This document shows positions 26,492 to 35,484 of a stretch of 64,000 nt of DNA, one piece after another. This stretch comes from CAXXIC01 sp049315325 (GTDB taxonomy: Bacteria > Bacteroidota > Bacteroidia > Bacteroidales > UBA7332): contig JBMOKJ010000001.1 in NCBI GenBank assembly GCA_049315325.1, positions 124,001 to 188,000 of the forward strand. The letters are read 5' to 3'. Within the stretch, counting starts at the first letter, position 1. Each line of letters starts with the position of its first letter. The notes beneath the pieces are model-generated. The model saw only the letters and a program-made list of their open reading frames with translations. It was not told where the DNA came from and ran no database searches. A program made the position numbers and the translations under genes.

Positions 26492-27517
26492 ATGAAAGCC
26501 AAACTTCTAATCGCAGCCTTTTTGCTTCTTTCCATCTCTGGTTTTGCTCAAAAACCAATTTGGGGATTGGATTTCCTCTCGTTTTTCGACAATCGCGAAT
26601 ACAACGATCATTATGCCATCTCACAGACCTATTTTGGAACTCGCATAACACCTGAAGTTGCATTTTCGGTGGACGATCATCAAAAACTGGTGGGCGGATT
26701 AGGACTTCTTTTCGAGGATGGGAAAAAGCCACTTCAAGAAGATCCTGATTATCAAATTTATTATCAATACAATTCCACAAAATTCTCTGCGAACGCTGGC
26801 TATTTTCCCCGATCACGTATGATGGGTGCCTTTCCAAATGTCTTTCTGCGGGGAAGTCTCAACTATTATCAACCCAACATGAGCGGATTGCTACTACAAT
26901 CGAAATCGGACAAAGGGTTTGCGGAAATTGCTATTGACTGGAATGGAATGCGAACAGACAGCGTTAGAGAGTCTTTTTTGCTTTTATCGGCAGGAAAGCA
27001 CACAGCAAATCGTTTCTACTTCGGATATCATTTTACCTATTTTCACTTTGCACGTGCTTGGGATGCGCCAGATTCGCAACATCTTGTGGACAACGCCTTG
27101 GCACATCTATTTGTGGGATATAACTTCACTCCAAAACAGAATGCCGACTCAATTTATGCACAAATTGGATATATGCAAGGCGCCGAACGCATTCGAGGAA
27201 TTGGCACCAGCTTTATGCCGGGTGGACTTTATGCTGAAGTTTACTTTAAACACAAAAATATTGGGATTAAAAACTCGCTTTACCTTGGCGACCATCAAAT
27301 GAATCTCTACAATGTGAAAGACGAAAAAGGTATTCCATACGGTGAAAGAGTTTATTGGAACGAACCTTTTTTTCAGAGTAACTGCTACAACCGAACAGAA
27401 TTTTTCTGGAACATAGCCGAAACCAAACGCACTGCGATAAAACTTTCGTCTGTTCACCATTTCGATGGCGATTCGTTTGGCTGGCAACAGGTGTTAACCT
27501 TTCGTGTGAAAATCTAA
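26492..27517 (+). CDS. Outer-membrane beta-barrel protein (341 aa)
   Basis: A signal peptide (MKAKLLIAAFLLLSISGFAQ) is followed by many strand-like segments with aromatic girdles (YFGTRITPEVAFSV, KLVGGLGLLFEDG, KFSANAGYFPR, HLFVGYNFTPKQ, YAQIGYMQGAER) and a final strand VLTFRVKI. No plug, TonB box or lipobox is present. I do not recognise a family beyond 'porin-like, unknown'. It lies 94 bp after gltX and 25 bp before waaA, all on the plus strand, so it is probably transcribed into waaA. Confidence 0.65.
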   Translation: MKAKLLIAAFLLLSISGFAQKPIWGLDFLSFFDNREYNDHYAISQTYFGTRITPEVAFSVDDHQKLVGGLGLLFEDGKKPLQEDPDYQIYYQYNSTKFSANAGYFPRSRMMGAFPNVFLRGSLNYYQPNMSGLLLQSKSDKGFAEIAIDWNGMRTDSVRESFLLLSAGKHTANRFYFGYHFTYFHFARAWDAPDSQHLVDNALAHLFVGYNFTPKQNADSIYAQIGYMQGAERIRGIGTSFMPGGLYAEVYFKHKNIGIKNSLYLGDHQMNLYNVKDEKGIPYGERVYWNEPFFQSNCYNRTEFFWNIAETKRTAIKLSSVHHFDGDSFGWQQVLTFRVKI

Positions 27518-27542
27518 TTGAATGATTTAATGTATTAACTGA

Positions 27543-28760
27543 ATGATTTATAGCTTATTAATTAGAATTTATTACTTGATAATCAGGTTGGTTTCGCTCT
27601 TCAATCCAAAAGCAAAACTGCTGATTGACGGACAAGCTCAAACATTTGCTACGTTGAAAGCGAAAATAGATCCAACTGCAGACTATTTGTGGTTTCACGC
27701 AGCATCGTCGGGTGAGTTTGAGCAAGGTCGACCGCTGATGGAGGCCATTCGCAAGCAACATTCAAACTATAAAATTATCGTCACCTTCTATTCACCCTCG
27801 GGCTACGAAGTGCGCAAAAACTACACCGGTGCTGACGTCATTTGCTATCTTCCTGCCGACACACGAACCAATGTGAACCGCTTTCTCGACTTAGTGAAAC
27901 CAAAAAAAGCTATTTTTATTAAGTACGAATTTTGGCACAACTACCTTCACACGTTGAAGAAAAGAGGCATCGAAACCTACATTATTTCGGCTATTTTTCG
28001 CGAAAAGCAACTCTTTTTTAAATGGTATGGTGGATGGTACAGACAGATGTTGCTCTGCTTCGATCATCTATTTTTGCAAGACGAACAGTCGGCTCAACTA
28101 CTCGCTACTTTGGGTGTCAAAAATGTAACTGTCTGTGGCGATACTCGCTTTGACCGCGTTAGGGATATTCAGAGTCTAGCAAAACCATTACCAATACTTG
28201 AGAAATTTGCCAATTCATTCACCCTTATTGCAGGCAGTTCTTGGCCAAAAGACGAAGATATCTTCATAGAATATTTCAATGAACACCCAGAAATGAAATT
28301 GGTGATTGCTCCGCACGAAATCGACGAAGAGCACCTCGATTCAATCATTTCGAAACTGAAACGTCCATTTCTAAAATATTCTGATGCCAACGAAGCGAAT
28401 ATATTGCAAGCAGATTGTTTGATTATCGATTGCTTCGGACTCCTTTCGTCGATTTATCGGTATGGAAACGTTGCTTACATTGGTGGTGGTTTCGGGGTTG
28501 GCATTCACAACCTGACAGAAGCTGCTGTATATGGGATTCCTGTGGTGTTCGGTCCAAATTTCGCAAAGTTCCGCGAAGCGCACGAGCTAATTGCCTGCGG
28601 AGGCGGATTCACCATCAACGATTTGCCTGAATTCGCCTCATTAATGGATCAGTGGATTAAAAATAGTGCGCTTTTGAAAGAAAATGGTGCTGCAGCAGGT
28701 AATTACATCCACCAAAACAAAGGAGCAACCAATGCGATTTTGCAAGGACTAAATTTGTAG
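27543..28760 (+). CDS. waaA: 3-deoxy-D-manno-octulosonic acid (Kdo) transferase (405 aa)
   Basis: WaaA (KdtA) transfers Kdo from CMP-Kdo to lipid IVA at the cytoplasmic face of the inner membrane, an essential step of lipopolysaccharide core synthesis. The N-terminus has the membrane-proximal helix (LLIRIYYLIIRLVSLF). The family blocks WFHAASSGEFEQGRPL (with the catalytic Glu in SGEFEQ), TFYSPSGYEVR, KYEFWHNYL, GDTRFDRV, IAPHEIDEEHL and YIGGGFGVGIHNLTEAAVYGIPVVFGPN are all present. Length and order are typical. It follows the barrel protein by 25 bp. Confidence 0.95.
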   Translation: MIYSLLIRIYYLIIRLVSLFNPKAKLLIDGQAQTFATLKAKIDPTADYLWFHAASSGEFEQGRPLMEAIRKQHSNYKIIVTFYSPSGYEVRKNYTGADVICYLPADTRTNVNRFLDLVKPKKAIFIKYEFWHNYLHTLKKRGIETYIISAIFREKQLFFKWYGGWYRQMLLCFDHLFLQDEQSAQLLATLGVKNVTVCGDTRFDRVRDIQSLAKPLPILEKFANSFTLIAGSSWPKDEDIFIEYFNEHPEMKLVIAPHEIDEEHLDSIISKLKRPFLKYSDANEANILQADCLIIDCFGLLSSIYRYGNVAYIGGGFGVGIHNLTEAAVYGIPVVFGPNFAKFREAHELIACGGGFTINDLPEFASLMDQWIKNSALLKENGAAAGNYIHQNKGATNAILQGLNL

Positions 28761-28813
28761 CGTCCTTTAAACCAACCTTGATTCTAGCTGTCTCAAATAG
28801 AAAAAGATTAAAT

Positions 28814-30112
28814 ATGCGAACATTAGCTTCTATCGCCCTTTTTCTTTCGGTACTCAACACATCAGCTCAAAACATCTACTTCCCACCCATCAGCAATACA
28901 GCAAATTGGGACACAATATCGCCATCATCATTAGGCTGGAACAGCGAAAAAATTGCTCCGTTGTATGACTTTCTGGAGCAACAAAATAGCAAAGCTTTCA
29001 TCGTACTAAAAGACGGAAAAATCGTTTTGGAAAAATATTTCGGCTCATTCACCAAAGACAGCGCATGGTATTGGGCTTCGGCAGGAAAAACGCTGACTTC
29101 GTTTCTTGTTGGTACGGCTCAAGAGGGTGGTTTGCTTTCAATTGCCAACCCATCGTCAAAATACCTTGGTTCAGGATGGTCGAATTGCACACCTGCTCAG
29201 GAACAAAACATCACCATTCTTCATCATCTCACGATGACAACAGGACTCGATGACGGTGTACCCGACAACCATTGCACAGAAAAATCGTGCCTCAACTACT
29301 TGGCTGAACCTGGAACTCGCTGGGCGTATCACAATGCCGCCTACAATATGCTCGAGAAGGTGATAACCACAGCATCGAAGCAAAATATCAACACATATAC
29401 CCAATCAAAGCTACTTTACAAAACAGGTATTACCGGATTGTGGCTCACAGTTGATTACGACAATGTTTTCTATAGCAAACCACGCAGCATGGCTCGTTTC
29501 GGACTGCTGGCTATGAATAGATTTGTGTGGGGAAAAGACACGCTTTTGCACGATAAAGAGTATATCAATCAGATGATTACACCTTCGCAGAACATCAACA
29601 AATCGTATGGCTACTTGTGGTGGTTAAACGGGAAAGAGTCGTACATGCTACCAACATCGCAATTTGTGTTTCCTAGTTCTCTTGCTCCACAAGCTCCGAC
29701 TGATATGTATATGGGTCTAGGAAAAAATGGTCAGTTGGTGTGCGTTTCTCCGAGTCAGGGAATCGTGATGGTGCGGATGGGAAATCCATCGAACGACTTT
29801 GGAGAAGTATCGACTGTGCTTTGCAATCAGATTTGGCAAAAATTGGGTGAAATTACCAACTCAAATTCGGCTATTGGCGAATCAAATGCCGTCCAATCAG
29901 GAATAAAAATTCACAGGAATAAAGCGAATTCGATTGTGGTTGTTAAACTAACAAACAAATGTAACACAACCCAGATTATCAATACAAATGGAAAGACGAT
30001 AATCGACTCAACAAACTGCAACGAGATAGATGTATCTCATTTGACGAAAGGATTTTATATTATTCGCTCCTGTTCAGAAGGCAAAATAGAAGTTCGAAAA
30101 TTCCTCCGATAA
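28814..30112 (+). CDS. T9SS-exported serine hydrolase of the beta-lactamase/CubicO type (432 aa)
   Basis: A signal peptide (MRTLASIALFLSVLNTSAQ) is followed by a class C beta-lactamase-like fold. The active-site SxxK is in WASAGKTLTSFL (about residue 88), the YxN motif is WAYHNAAYNM (about 171), and a Gly-rich C-terminal block GLGKNGQLVCVSP stands in for the third motif. The last 80 residues are a T9SS type A tail (LTNKCNTTQIINTNGKT, LTKGFYIIRSC, VRKFLR), so the enzyme is exported through the outer membrane. It probably cleaves a peptide or ester rather than conferring resistance. The start at 28814 excludes 12 codons that would spoil the signal peptide. It ends just before a strong bidirectional terminator. 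Confidence 0.85.
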   Translation: MRTLASIALFLSVLNTSAQNIYFPPISNTANWDTISPSSLGWNSEKIAPLYDFLEQQNSKAFIVLKDGKIVLEKYFGSFTKDSAWYWASAGKTLTSFLVGTAQEGGLLSIANPSSKYLGSGWSNCTPAQEQNITILHHLTMTTGLDDGVPDNHCTEKSCLNYLAEPGTRWAYHNAAYNMLEKVITTASKQNINTYTQSKLLYKTGITGLWLTVDYDNVFYSKPRSMARFGLLAMNRFVWGKDTLLHDKEYINQMITPSQNINKSYGYLWWLNGKESYMLPTSQFVFPSSLAPQAPTDMYMGLGKNGQLVCVSPSQGIVMVRMGNPSNDFGEVSTVLCNQIWQKLGEITNSNSAIGESNAVQSGIKIHRNKANSIVVVKLTNKCNTTQIINTNGKTIIDSTNCNEIDVSHLTKGFYIIRSCSEGKIEVRKFLR

Positions 30113-30113
30113 G

Positions 30114-30158
30114 GCATAAAAAAATCTCCACAGAAAGTCGATGGAGATTTTTTTATGC
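30114..30158. terminator. Bidirectional terminator, perfect 17-bp stem
   Basis: GCATAAAAAAATCTCCA (30114-30130) is matched exactly by the reverse complement at 30142-30158 around an 11-base loop. A-run and T-run sit in the arms, so it stops the plus-strand hydrolase gene and the minus-strand mini-protein gene. Confidence 0.85.
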
Positions 30159-30170
30159 TTTTTATATTAT

Positions 30171-30482
30171 TTACTTAATAGCTATTTTACGAACTACGTT
30201 ATCTGTTTTCAGAATATAGCATCCTTTTGGCAGATCAAATTGTAGATTGTCGCCGTTTGTCGGTGTTTTATACTCCTTCAATTTAACACCCAAAACATTA
30301 AAGATCTGAATCGTGGTGCGTGGTGATACATTCTGCACAATTACCTTTGTGCCATTCACCTGAAGACTCAATGCAACAGCATCCCTCTCACCCTGTGTGC
30401 GAGGTTGAGTTTGAGCTACCGCAATGCCTGAAGCAAAGAGCAGAAGTCCCAAAATAAGTGATAAAGTAAACAAACGCTTCAT
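30171..30482 (-). CDS. Mini-protein: signal peptide plus T9SS-like tail domain (103 aa)
   Basis: After a signal peptide of about 23 residues (LILGLLLFASGIAVAQ) comes a short Gln/Arg-rich linker (TQPRTQGERDAVA). The remaining 70 residues look like a T9SS type A sorting domain: VNGTKVIVQNVSPRTTIQIFNVLG, LKEYKTPTNGDN, and LPKGCYILKTDNVVRKIAIK. There is no cargo domain. It could be an exported peptide, a decoy or a structural subunit. A perfect minus-strand -7 box, TAACTTTG, lies at 30502-30509, just 20 bp before the ATG, which supports a real gene. Confidence 0.7.
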   Translation of the reverse strand: MKRLFTLSLILGLLLFASGIAVAQTQPRTQGERDAVALSLQVNGTKVIVQNVSPRTTIQIFNVLGVKLKEYKTPTNGDNLQFDLPKGCYILKTDNVVRKIAIK

Positions 30483-30830
30483 AGTCAGATAATAATATGT
30501 GCAAAGTTAGTACAATTTTTATCGAATTATTCCGTTCCACCCAATTTTAAATGTTTTTTTTCGAATTATTCTCCAATTTTCAACTTTCTTAATGACGCTT
30601 AAAATGTTAAATGAAACGAAATTAATAGCAATAACCACAATGATTTGAATAATAATTGCGTGATTAGACTATATTTGTGGAAATTTTAGAACTCACGCTC
30701 TCACAATACTCAACAATCTAATATACAAGTATATATATCTTTTTTATAGATAAATTACTCTCCGGTACACGAAAAATAAACCAATCAATAATTTACATAT
30801 CTTTACAATTTTATTATAACGTTAGCACAA
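30483..30830. other. 348-base divergent promoter region
   Basis: It separates the minus-strand mini-protein from the plus-strand nuclease. It holds the mini-protein -7 box (30502-30509, minus). Two plus-strand candidates for the nuclease are seen: a perfect TATATTTG at 30670-30677 with TTTG 22 bp upstream, and a weaker TATCTTTA at 30798-30805. The first would give a leader near 150 bases. No gene is visible. Confidence 0.5.
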
Positions 30831-32873
30831 ATGAGACAACAACTCCTGATCCTTCTCTTACTCATATCATACACCGTATTTGCCCAAATTCCGACTGGAT
30901 ATTACGACTCGGCAATTGGGAAAAAACAAGCGGAACTGAAAACCTCGCTTCACCTGATTATTAAAACAGCTAACGTGCCAAGTTACGGTAGCGGAGCAGG
31001 AAGTACGTGGGCCGCTTTTTCGAAAATGGATATCCGTCCTGAAGATGGAACAGTGTGGGATATGTACAGCAACAATCATGTGGCATTCAATGGTGTGTCG
31101 GCAGCAAGTGGAATGAATATCGAACACTCTTTTGCTAAAAGTTGGTGGGGCGATGGTCGTCAGGCAGCGCAAGATGTGCAGCATTTGTGCCCATCAAATA
31201 GCACAGCCAACTCTGCGAAAGGAAGTTGGCCAATGGCAGTAGTCGATGGGACGACCTCGTTCACCAATGGCTGCATCAAAGTAGGAAAATCGAGTAGCAA
31301 ACCGGGTATGACACTCGATGCTTGGGAGCCTGCAGACGAGTATAAAGGTGACTTTGCACGCATGTATATGTACATGGTGACAGCTTACGAAGATTATGCA
31401 ACACTCTGGACCGGCAATTCGATCAATCAACTCGATAACAATACCTATCCTGTGTTCGAGCAGTGGACGGTAGATATGCTGCTGAAGTGGAATCAACAAG
31501 ATCCTGTGAGTCAAAAAGAGATTACCCGCACCAACGAAGCCTACAAAGTACAAGGCAATCGCAATCCGTTTATCGATTATCCACAGTTGGCTGAATACAT
31601 TTGGGGAAAACTGATGGCAGTACCCTTCACCACTGAGGGAAATGTCTCTTTTCCTTACCTGAGTTCACCAAATAACGGTGCAATAGCCGATTTTGGGAAA
31701 GTAATTTTTCAGCAAAAAGCGACTTCGACCATCAGCATAAAAGCTCAAAATCTGACAGATAAACTTTCTCTTGCAATTTCAGGTACTGATGCCACAAATT
31801 TCTCAATCGAGAAAGACACTATTTCGAAAGCCGAAGCTGAGGCTGGTTACACGCTAACCGTTCATTTCGACGCCTCAACGGTAGGTGCAAAGACCGCTTT
31901 GTTGACCATTTCTGGTGGTGGAATAACTTCAACTTCAGTCAATCTGAAAGCCATTTCGGCAGACGAATTCTTGGCATTACCAGCTACAAACCTCAATCGC
32001 ACAAGTTTCACCGCGAATTGGTCGGTATCGACAAATGCCACAGGCTACACGCTCGATGTCTATTCGCTGCAAAGCAGTGGAAGTACTCAACCCAAAACCT
32101 TGCTCGAAGAGGAGTTTGCAGCGGGTTTATCGGCAGGTTGGACTGCCGAAGGTTACACCGACAATCAGACATCGGGTTTTATGCGTTTAGCATCGGGCAG
32201 CAGCGCAGGCAAAATCAACACGCCTGCTCTTAACCTAACCGCGGCAGGAACAGTGTTAACCGTTCGTGCAAAACAATATGTAAACGATGCAGGTGCACAA
32301 TTGACCGCAACCCTTGACGGACAACCGCTGGCCGTATTTACTACTGCAGGTGCAAATCAAGATTTCACAGTCAATGTTCCACTTGCTACTGCGACTTCTA
32401 AAATCGGTCTGTCCGCCGCTTCATCAGGGCGTGTGTATGTCGATTACGTAAAGGTTGTCACACAAGGTTCAGTAAAAACACCTATTTCTATTGCAGGATA
32501 TCCAAAATCGGTTGGCAATGTGCTCAGCTACGATGTAGCAGATTTGATGCCCGATTCAATGTATCACTACACTGTGAAACCTGAAGGAAACTCAGTAGCT
32601 GTATCAAATCAAGTGGACGTGAGAACTTTATTGTGGGACGGAATTTCGCAAACGAACAAAAACCACGTTTTTGCAGTTACTTCTGATAATGGTTTAATTA
32701 TAAAAAATCTAGAAGGAAATTCGACTGTTAGTTTGTTCGATGTTGTAGGCAAACGAATCGAAACTACAAAATCAAACTCAGGCGAATTATTTATTCGTTT
32801 ACACAATAGAGGAATCTATGTGGTACATATTCAGGGAAATAGTACACTATGCACTATGAAAGTCAGGTATTGA
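30831..32873 (+). CDS. T9SS-exported endonuclease I family nuclease, copy 1 (680 aa)
   Basis: A signal peptide (to VFAQ) is followed by an EndA-type His-Me finger nuclease domain (about 20-265). It opens with GYYDSAIGKKQAEL and has the catalytic core NIEHSFAKSWWG with DVQHLCPSNSTANSAKGSWPM, and EYKGDFARMYMYMVTAYEDY. An Ig-like domain follows (about 275-380). A fibronectin-III module then appears split by an inserted lectin/choice-of-anchor-like beta domain (from EEEFAAGLSAGW to YVDYVKVV). The T9SS type A tail is last (about 610-680). It should degrade extracellular DNA or RNA for nucleotide and phosphate supply or biofilm turnover. A second copy follows 43 bp downstream, so the two form an operon. 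Confidence 0.9.
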   Translation: MRQQLLILLLLISYTVFAQIPTGYYDSAIGKKQAELKTSLHLIIKTANVPSYGSGAGSTWAAFSKMDIRPEDGTVWDMYSNNHVAFNGVSAASGMNIEHSFAKSWWGDGRQAAQDVQHLCPSNSTANSAKGSWPMAVVDGTTSFTNGCIKVGKSSSKPGMTLDAWEPADEYKGDFARMYMYMVTAYEDYATLWTGNSINQLDNNTYPVFEQWTVDMLLKWNQQDPVSQKEITRTNEAYKVQGNRNPFIDYPQLAEYIWGKLMAVPFTTEGNVSFPYLSSPNNGAIADFGKVIFQQKATSTISIKAQNLTDKLSLAISGTDATNFSIEKDTISKAEAEAGYTLTVHFDASTVGAKTALLTISGGGITSTSVNLKAISADEFLALPATNLNRTSFTANWSVSTNATGYTLDVYSLQSSGSTQPKTLLEEEFAAGLSAGWTAEGYTDNQTSGFMRLASGSSAGKINTPALNLTAAGTVLTVRAKQYVNDAGAQLTATLDGQPLAVFTTAGANQDFTVNVPLATATSKIGLSAASSGRVYVDYVKVVTQGSVKTPISIAGYPKSVGNVLSYDVADLMPDSMYHYTVKPEGNSVAVSNQVDVRTLLWDGISQTNKNHVFAVTSDNGLIIKNLEGNSTVSLFDVVGKRIETTKSNSGELFIRLHNRGIYVVHIQGNSTLCTMKVRY

Positions 32874-32916
32874 TATTTAACCAGACTCTCGTCGAGGCAT
32901 TGCAAAAACTAACTCG

Positions 32917-34995
32917 ATGAAACGATTTATTGCTCTCAATTTAAACTTATATTTGTTTGTTGCAGTTCTCTTTGCTGTAGCACCAGCTGGATATTACAAT
33001 TCGCTTGAAGGGAAAAAAGCGGCTGCGCTCAAGACTGAACTCAACCGCATCATCTGCAAGGATACCACCCATTACTTGGGTTACGGATCGGGCAAAGGCA
33101 AAACGTGGGAAGGATTCAACTACACCGATCAAGACCCTGTGACACATGCCGTTATCGATATGTATTCTGCCAATGTGCGGTACTTTCCTTATCCTAATCC
33201 GACGTTCGTTTCGTTTGGACAGACCATCCACATCGAACACTCAATGCCCAAAAGCTGGTGGGGTTGCGACATCGCCCACGCAGATGTGGCCGCTTGTGAC
33301 CTGCACCACCTTTACCCCGCAGATGGACCAACCAACAGTTCAAAAAACGACAATCCACTTGGTGTTGTAACAGGTACAGCATCGCTGAGCAACGGAGTTA
33401 GCAAAGTCGGACAAGCGGTTTACGATGGATATGTGGGCGCGGTATTCGAACCTGCTAATCAATACAAAGGCGATTTCGCACGCTCCTATCTCTACATGGC
33501 TGCTGCCTACGAGCACTACGTCAACCGTTGGGACATTACCAAACCGGAAAACATGATGGAGAAAAACACCTATCCAACATTTAAACCGTGGGCAATAAAA
33601 CTATTACTGGAGTGGCACAAAAACGACCCTGTGAGCCAAAAGGAGCTTACTCGCACGGAAGTTGTTTATGGCATTCAGACCAATCGCAATCCGTTTATCG
33701 ATCATCCTGAGTTAGCCGATTACATTTGGGGAGATAAGACAATGATTCCCTACCGACTCGACGGACGCACCGATTTTCCTTACTTAAGCACGCCTACCAC
33801 AGACGACGTCGTGGATTTTGGGAAAGCTTACTTGATGCAAACATCGACCTCTTCGCTCAATTTGAAGGCAATGAATCTCACAGGCAATCTGACGCTTACC
33901 TTAAGCGGCACAGATGCAGCGTATTTCTCCATCGACAGATCATCGCTCACGAAGGCAGAGGCAGAAGCCGGACTCAATGTGGGTGTGACCTTCAACTCTA
34001 CAAAAGTAGGAAGTCAAACAGCGAAGGTCACTATAACAGGTGGAGGTATCGACCCAGTCGTGGTCAATCTGAAAGCAACTATCTCATCCAGCTTTGTGGC
34101 ACTGTCTGCCACCAACATTACCCAAAACAGCTTTACTGCCAATTGGACTGAATCGACTGGTGCAACTGGCTACATTCTCGATGTCTATTCGCAACAAAGC
34201 ACAGGCGCATTCACGCCCACCACACTTCTTGAAGAGGAGTTTATCGGACTGCTGGGCAATAGCTGGACCAAAACCGGATATACGGATAACACGCTCTACA
34301 GCAACATTCGACTCGGATCGCAAACGCTGGCGGGCGCACTCACTCTTCCGCCACTCAATCTCACTACAATTGGCGCAAAACTTACCGTCAAAGCCAAGCA
34401 ATATTCGAGCGATAATGGCGCGGTTCTTACTGCAACCTTAAATGGGCAACCGCTGGCAGCATGGGCAACCGACGTGAATAGCCAAAGCTTTACCGCAATC
34501 GTTCCAAAAGGAGGTGCAGCGAATGCAGTGATTTTGTCTGCCGAAGCCAACAAACGGGTTTATGTAGATTACGTGAAAGTGAGCACCTATCAACCTGCTC
34601 AGATCAATGTCTCTTTGGCGGGATATCCAGTAACGCTAACATCAGCTCTCAGCTATACCGTGAGTGGTTTGCAGAGTGGGACGCCCTATTATTACAGTGT
34701 GTTGCCCATTGGCGGAAGTGCTCAGGTGTCGAATCAGGTGGTTATCCACAATTTCGAGACAGGACTCAATGTCGAATCGAATCAATCACTAACTTGGAAA
34801 GTTTCGGAGAATGGCGTTGATGTTTATCACCTGCCTGCCGGATGCGAATTGACTGTGCTAAATACCATTGGTAAACAGATTGCTACCTTGCATCCGCAAG
34901 TCTCTTTCGTCAGAATTTCGTTGCCGCAGAGAGGTGTTTATATTCTTCAAGTGAAGGTGAATAAACGATTGGTTAGACAGAAGGTGATGTATTGA
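32917..34995 (+). CDS. T9SS-exported endonuclease I family nuclease, copy 2 (692 aa)
   Basis: This paralogue of the upstream gene has the same domain order. The signal peptide runs to about residue 22, and mature GYYNSLEGKKAAAL follows. The nuclease core is IHIEHSMPKSWWGCDIAHAD and CDLHHLYPADGPTNSSKNDN, with the catalytic His and metal-binding Asn/His residues retained. Ig-like, split FN3 with inserted beta domain (EEEFIGLLGNSW to YVDYVKVS) and T9SS tail (from about 625, ending RLVRQKVMY) follow. Extra Cys residues around the active-site loop are not in copy 1, so a disulfide may stabilise it. Its separate sequence divergence suggests an old duplication with different substrate or conditions. 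Confidence 0.9.
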   Translation: MKRFIALNLNLYLFVAVLFAVAPAGYYNSLEGKKAAALKTELNRIICKDTTHYLGYGSGKGKTWEGFNYTDQDPVTHAVIDMYSANVRYFPYPNPTFVSFGQTIHIEHSMPKSWWGCDIAHADVAACDLHHLYPADGPTNSSKNDNPLGVVTGTASLSNGVSKVGQAVYDGYVGAVFEPANQYKGDFARSYLYMAAAYEHYVNRWDITKPENMMEKNTYPTFKPWAIKLLLEWHKNDPVSQKELTRTEVVYGIQTNRNPFIDHPELADYIWGDKTMIPYRLDGRTDFPYLSTPTTDDVVDFGKAYLMQTSTSSLNLKAMNLTGNLTLTLSGTDAAYFSIDRSSLTKAEAEAGLNVGVTFNSTKVGSQTAKVTITGGGIDPVVVNLKATISSSFVALSATNITQNSFTANWTESTGATGYILDVYSQQSTGAFTPTTLLEEEFIGLLGNSWTKTGYTDNTLYSNIRLGSQTLAGALTLPPLNLTTIGAKLTVKAKQYSSDNGAVLTATLNGQPLAAWATDVNSQSFTAIVPKGGAANAVILSAEANKRVYVDYVKVSTYQPAQINVSLAGYPVTLTSALSYTVSGLQSGTPYYYSVLPIGGSAQVSNQVVIHNFETGLNVESNQSLTWKVSENGVDVYHLPAGCELTVLNTIGKQIATLHPQVSFVRISLPQRGVYILQVKVNKRLVRQKVMY

Positions 34996-35152
34996 TTGAG
35001 ATTAAGAGACCAGTCTTTGAATTCAGGCAAGGTAGGGAGAACAAGACTACCAATAACCACTGAGCATAAATAGAAGCACAAAATTTCAAGTTCGCACCCT
35101 ACCTCGCTTAACGTAAAACCGACTAGTCCACTTTTTTATTTTCGCAGTATTA

Positions 35153-35184
35153 TTTGCATATATGATAATTATTATCTAATATTG
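35153..35184 (+). promoter_or_regulatory. Promoter of the restriction-modification unit
   Basis: TTTG (35153-35156) and TAATATTG (35177-35184) are 20 bp apart, close to the Bacteroidetes -33/-7 arrangement. Transcription would start near 35190, so translation must begin at the ATG at 35206 rather than at an upstream TTG. Confidence 0.5.
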
Positions 35185-35205
35185 CGAAATATATCTCTTT
35201 TAATT

Positions 35206-35484
35206 ATGACGAACTGGGATGATAAAGCAAAACGACTTTTAAAGTCGGAATTAGTCAAACGTGGCGTAAGTAATGCTGATTTGGTTGTAATGCTCAACGA
35301 AATCGGAATCGATGAAACTAAAGCAAGTATTGATAGTAAAATAAGTCGTGGCAGTTTTAGTGCTACCTTTTTATTGCAATGCCTTACGGTTATTGGTTGC
35401 CAAAAGGTTGAAATCGAAGATTACGAAAGTCAATTATTGATGGTTGCAGAACAGAATGAACCATATAAACCATTCAAAAAATGA
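35206..35484 (+). CDS. DUF6471-like small protein upstream of a methylase (92 aa)
   Basis: The sequence WDDKAKRLLKSELVKRGVSNADLVVMLNEIG looks like a helix-turn-helix-type small domain, followed by KISRGSFSATFLLQCLTVIGC and an acidic tail. The closest pattern I know is DUF6471, small proteins often encoded next to C5-methylases and mobile genes. Its last codons overlap the methylase start (ATGA-type, 4 bp), so translation is coupled. It could be a controller-like DNA-binding protein that tunes methylase and nuclease levels, but it is not a classic C-protein. The ATG at 35206 is chosen from the promoter position. Confidence 0.65.
   Translation: MTNWDDKAKRLLKSELVKRGVSNADLVVMLNEIGIDETKASIDSKISRGSFSATFLLQCLTVIGCQKVEIEDYESQLLMVAEQNEPYKPFKK

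Noticed and set aside
35182..35205. TTG start for the small gene before the methylase
   Set aside because: It lies within the predicted -7 box, so it could not be in the mRNA.
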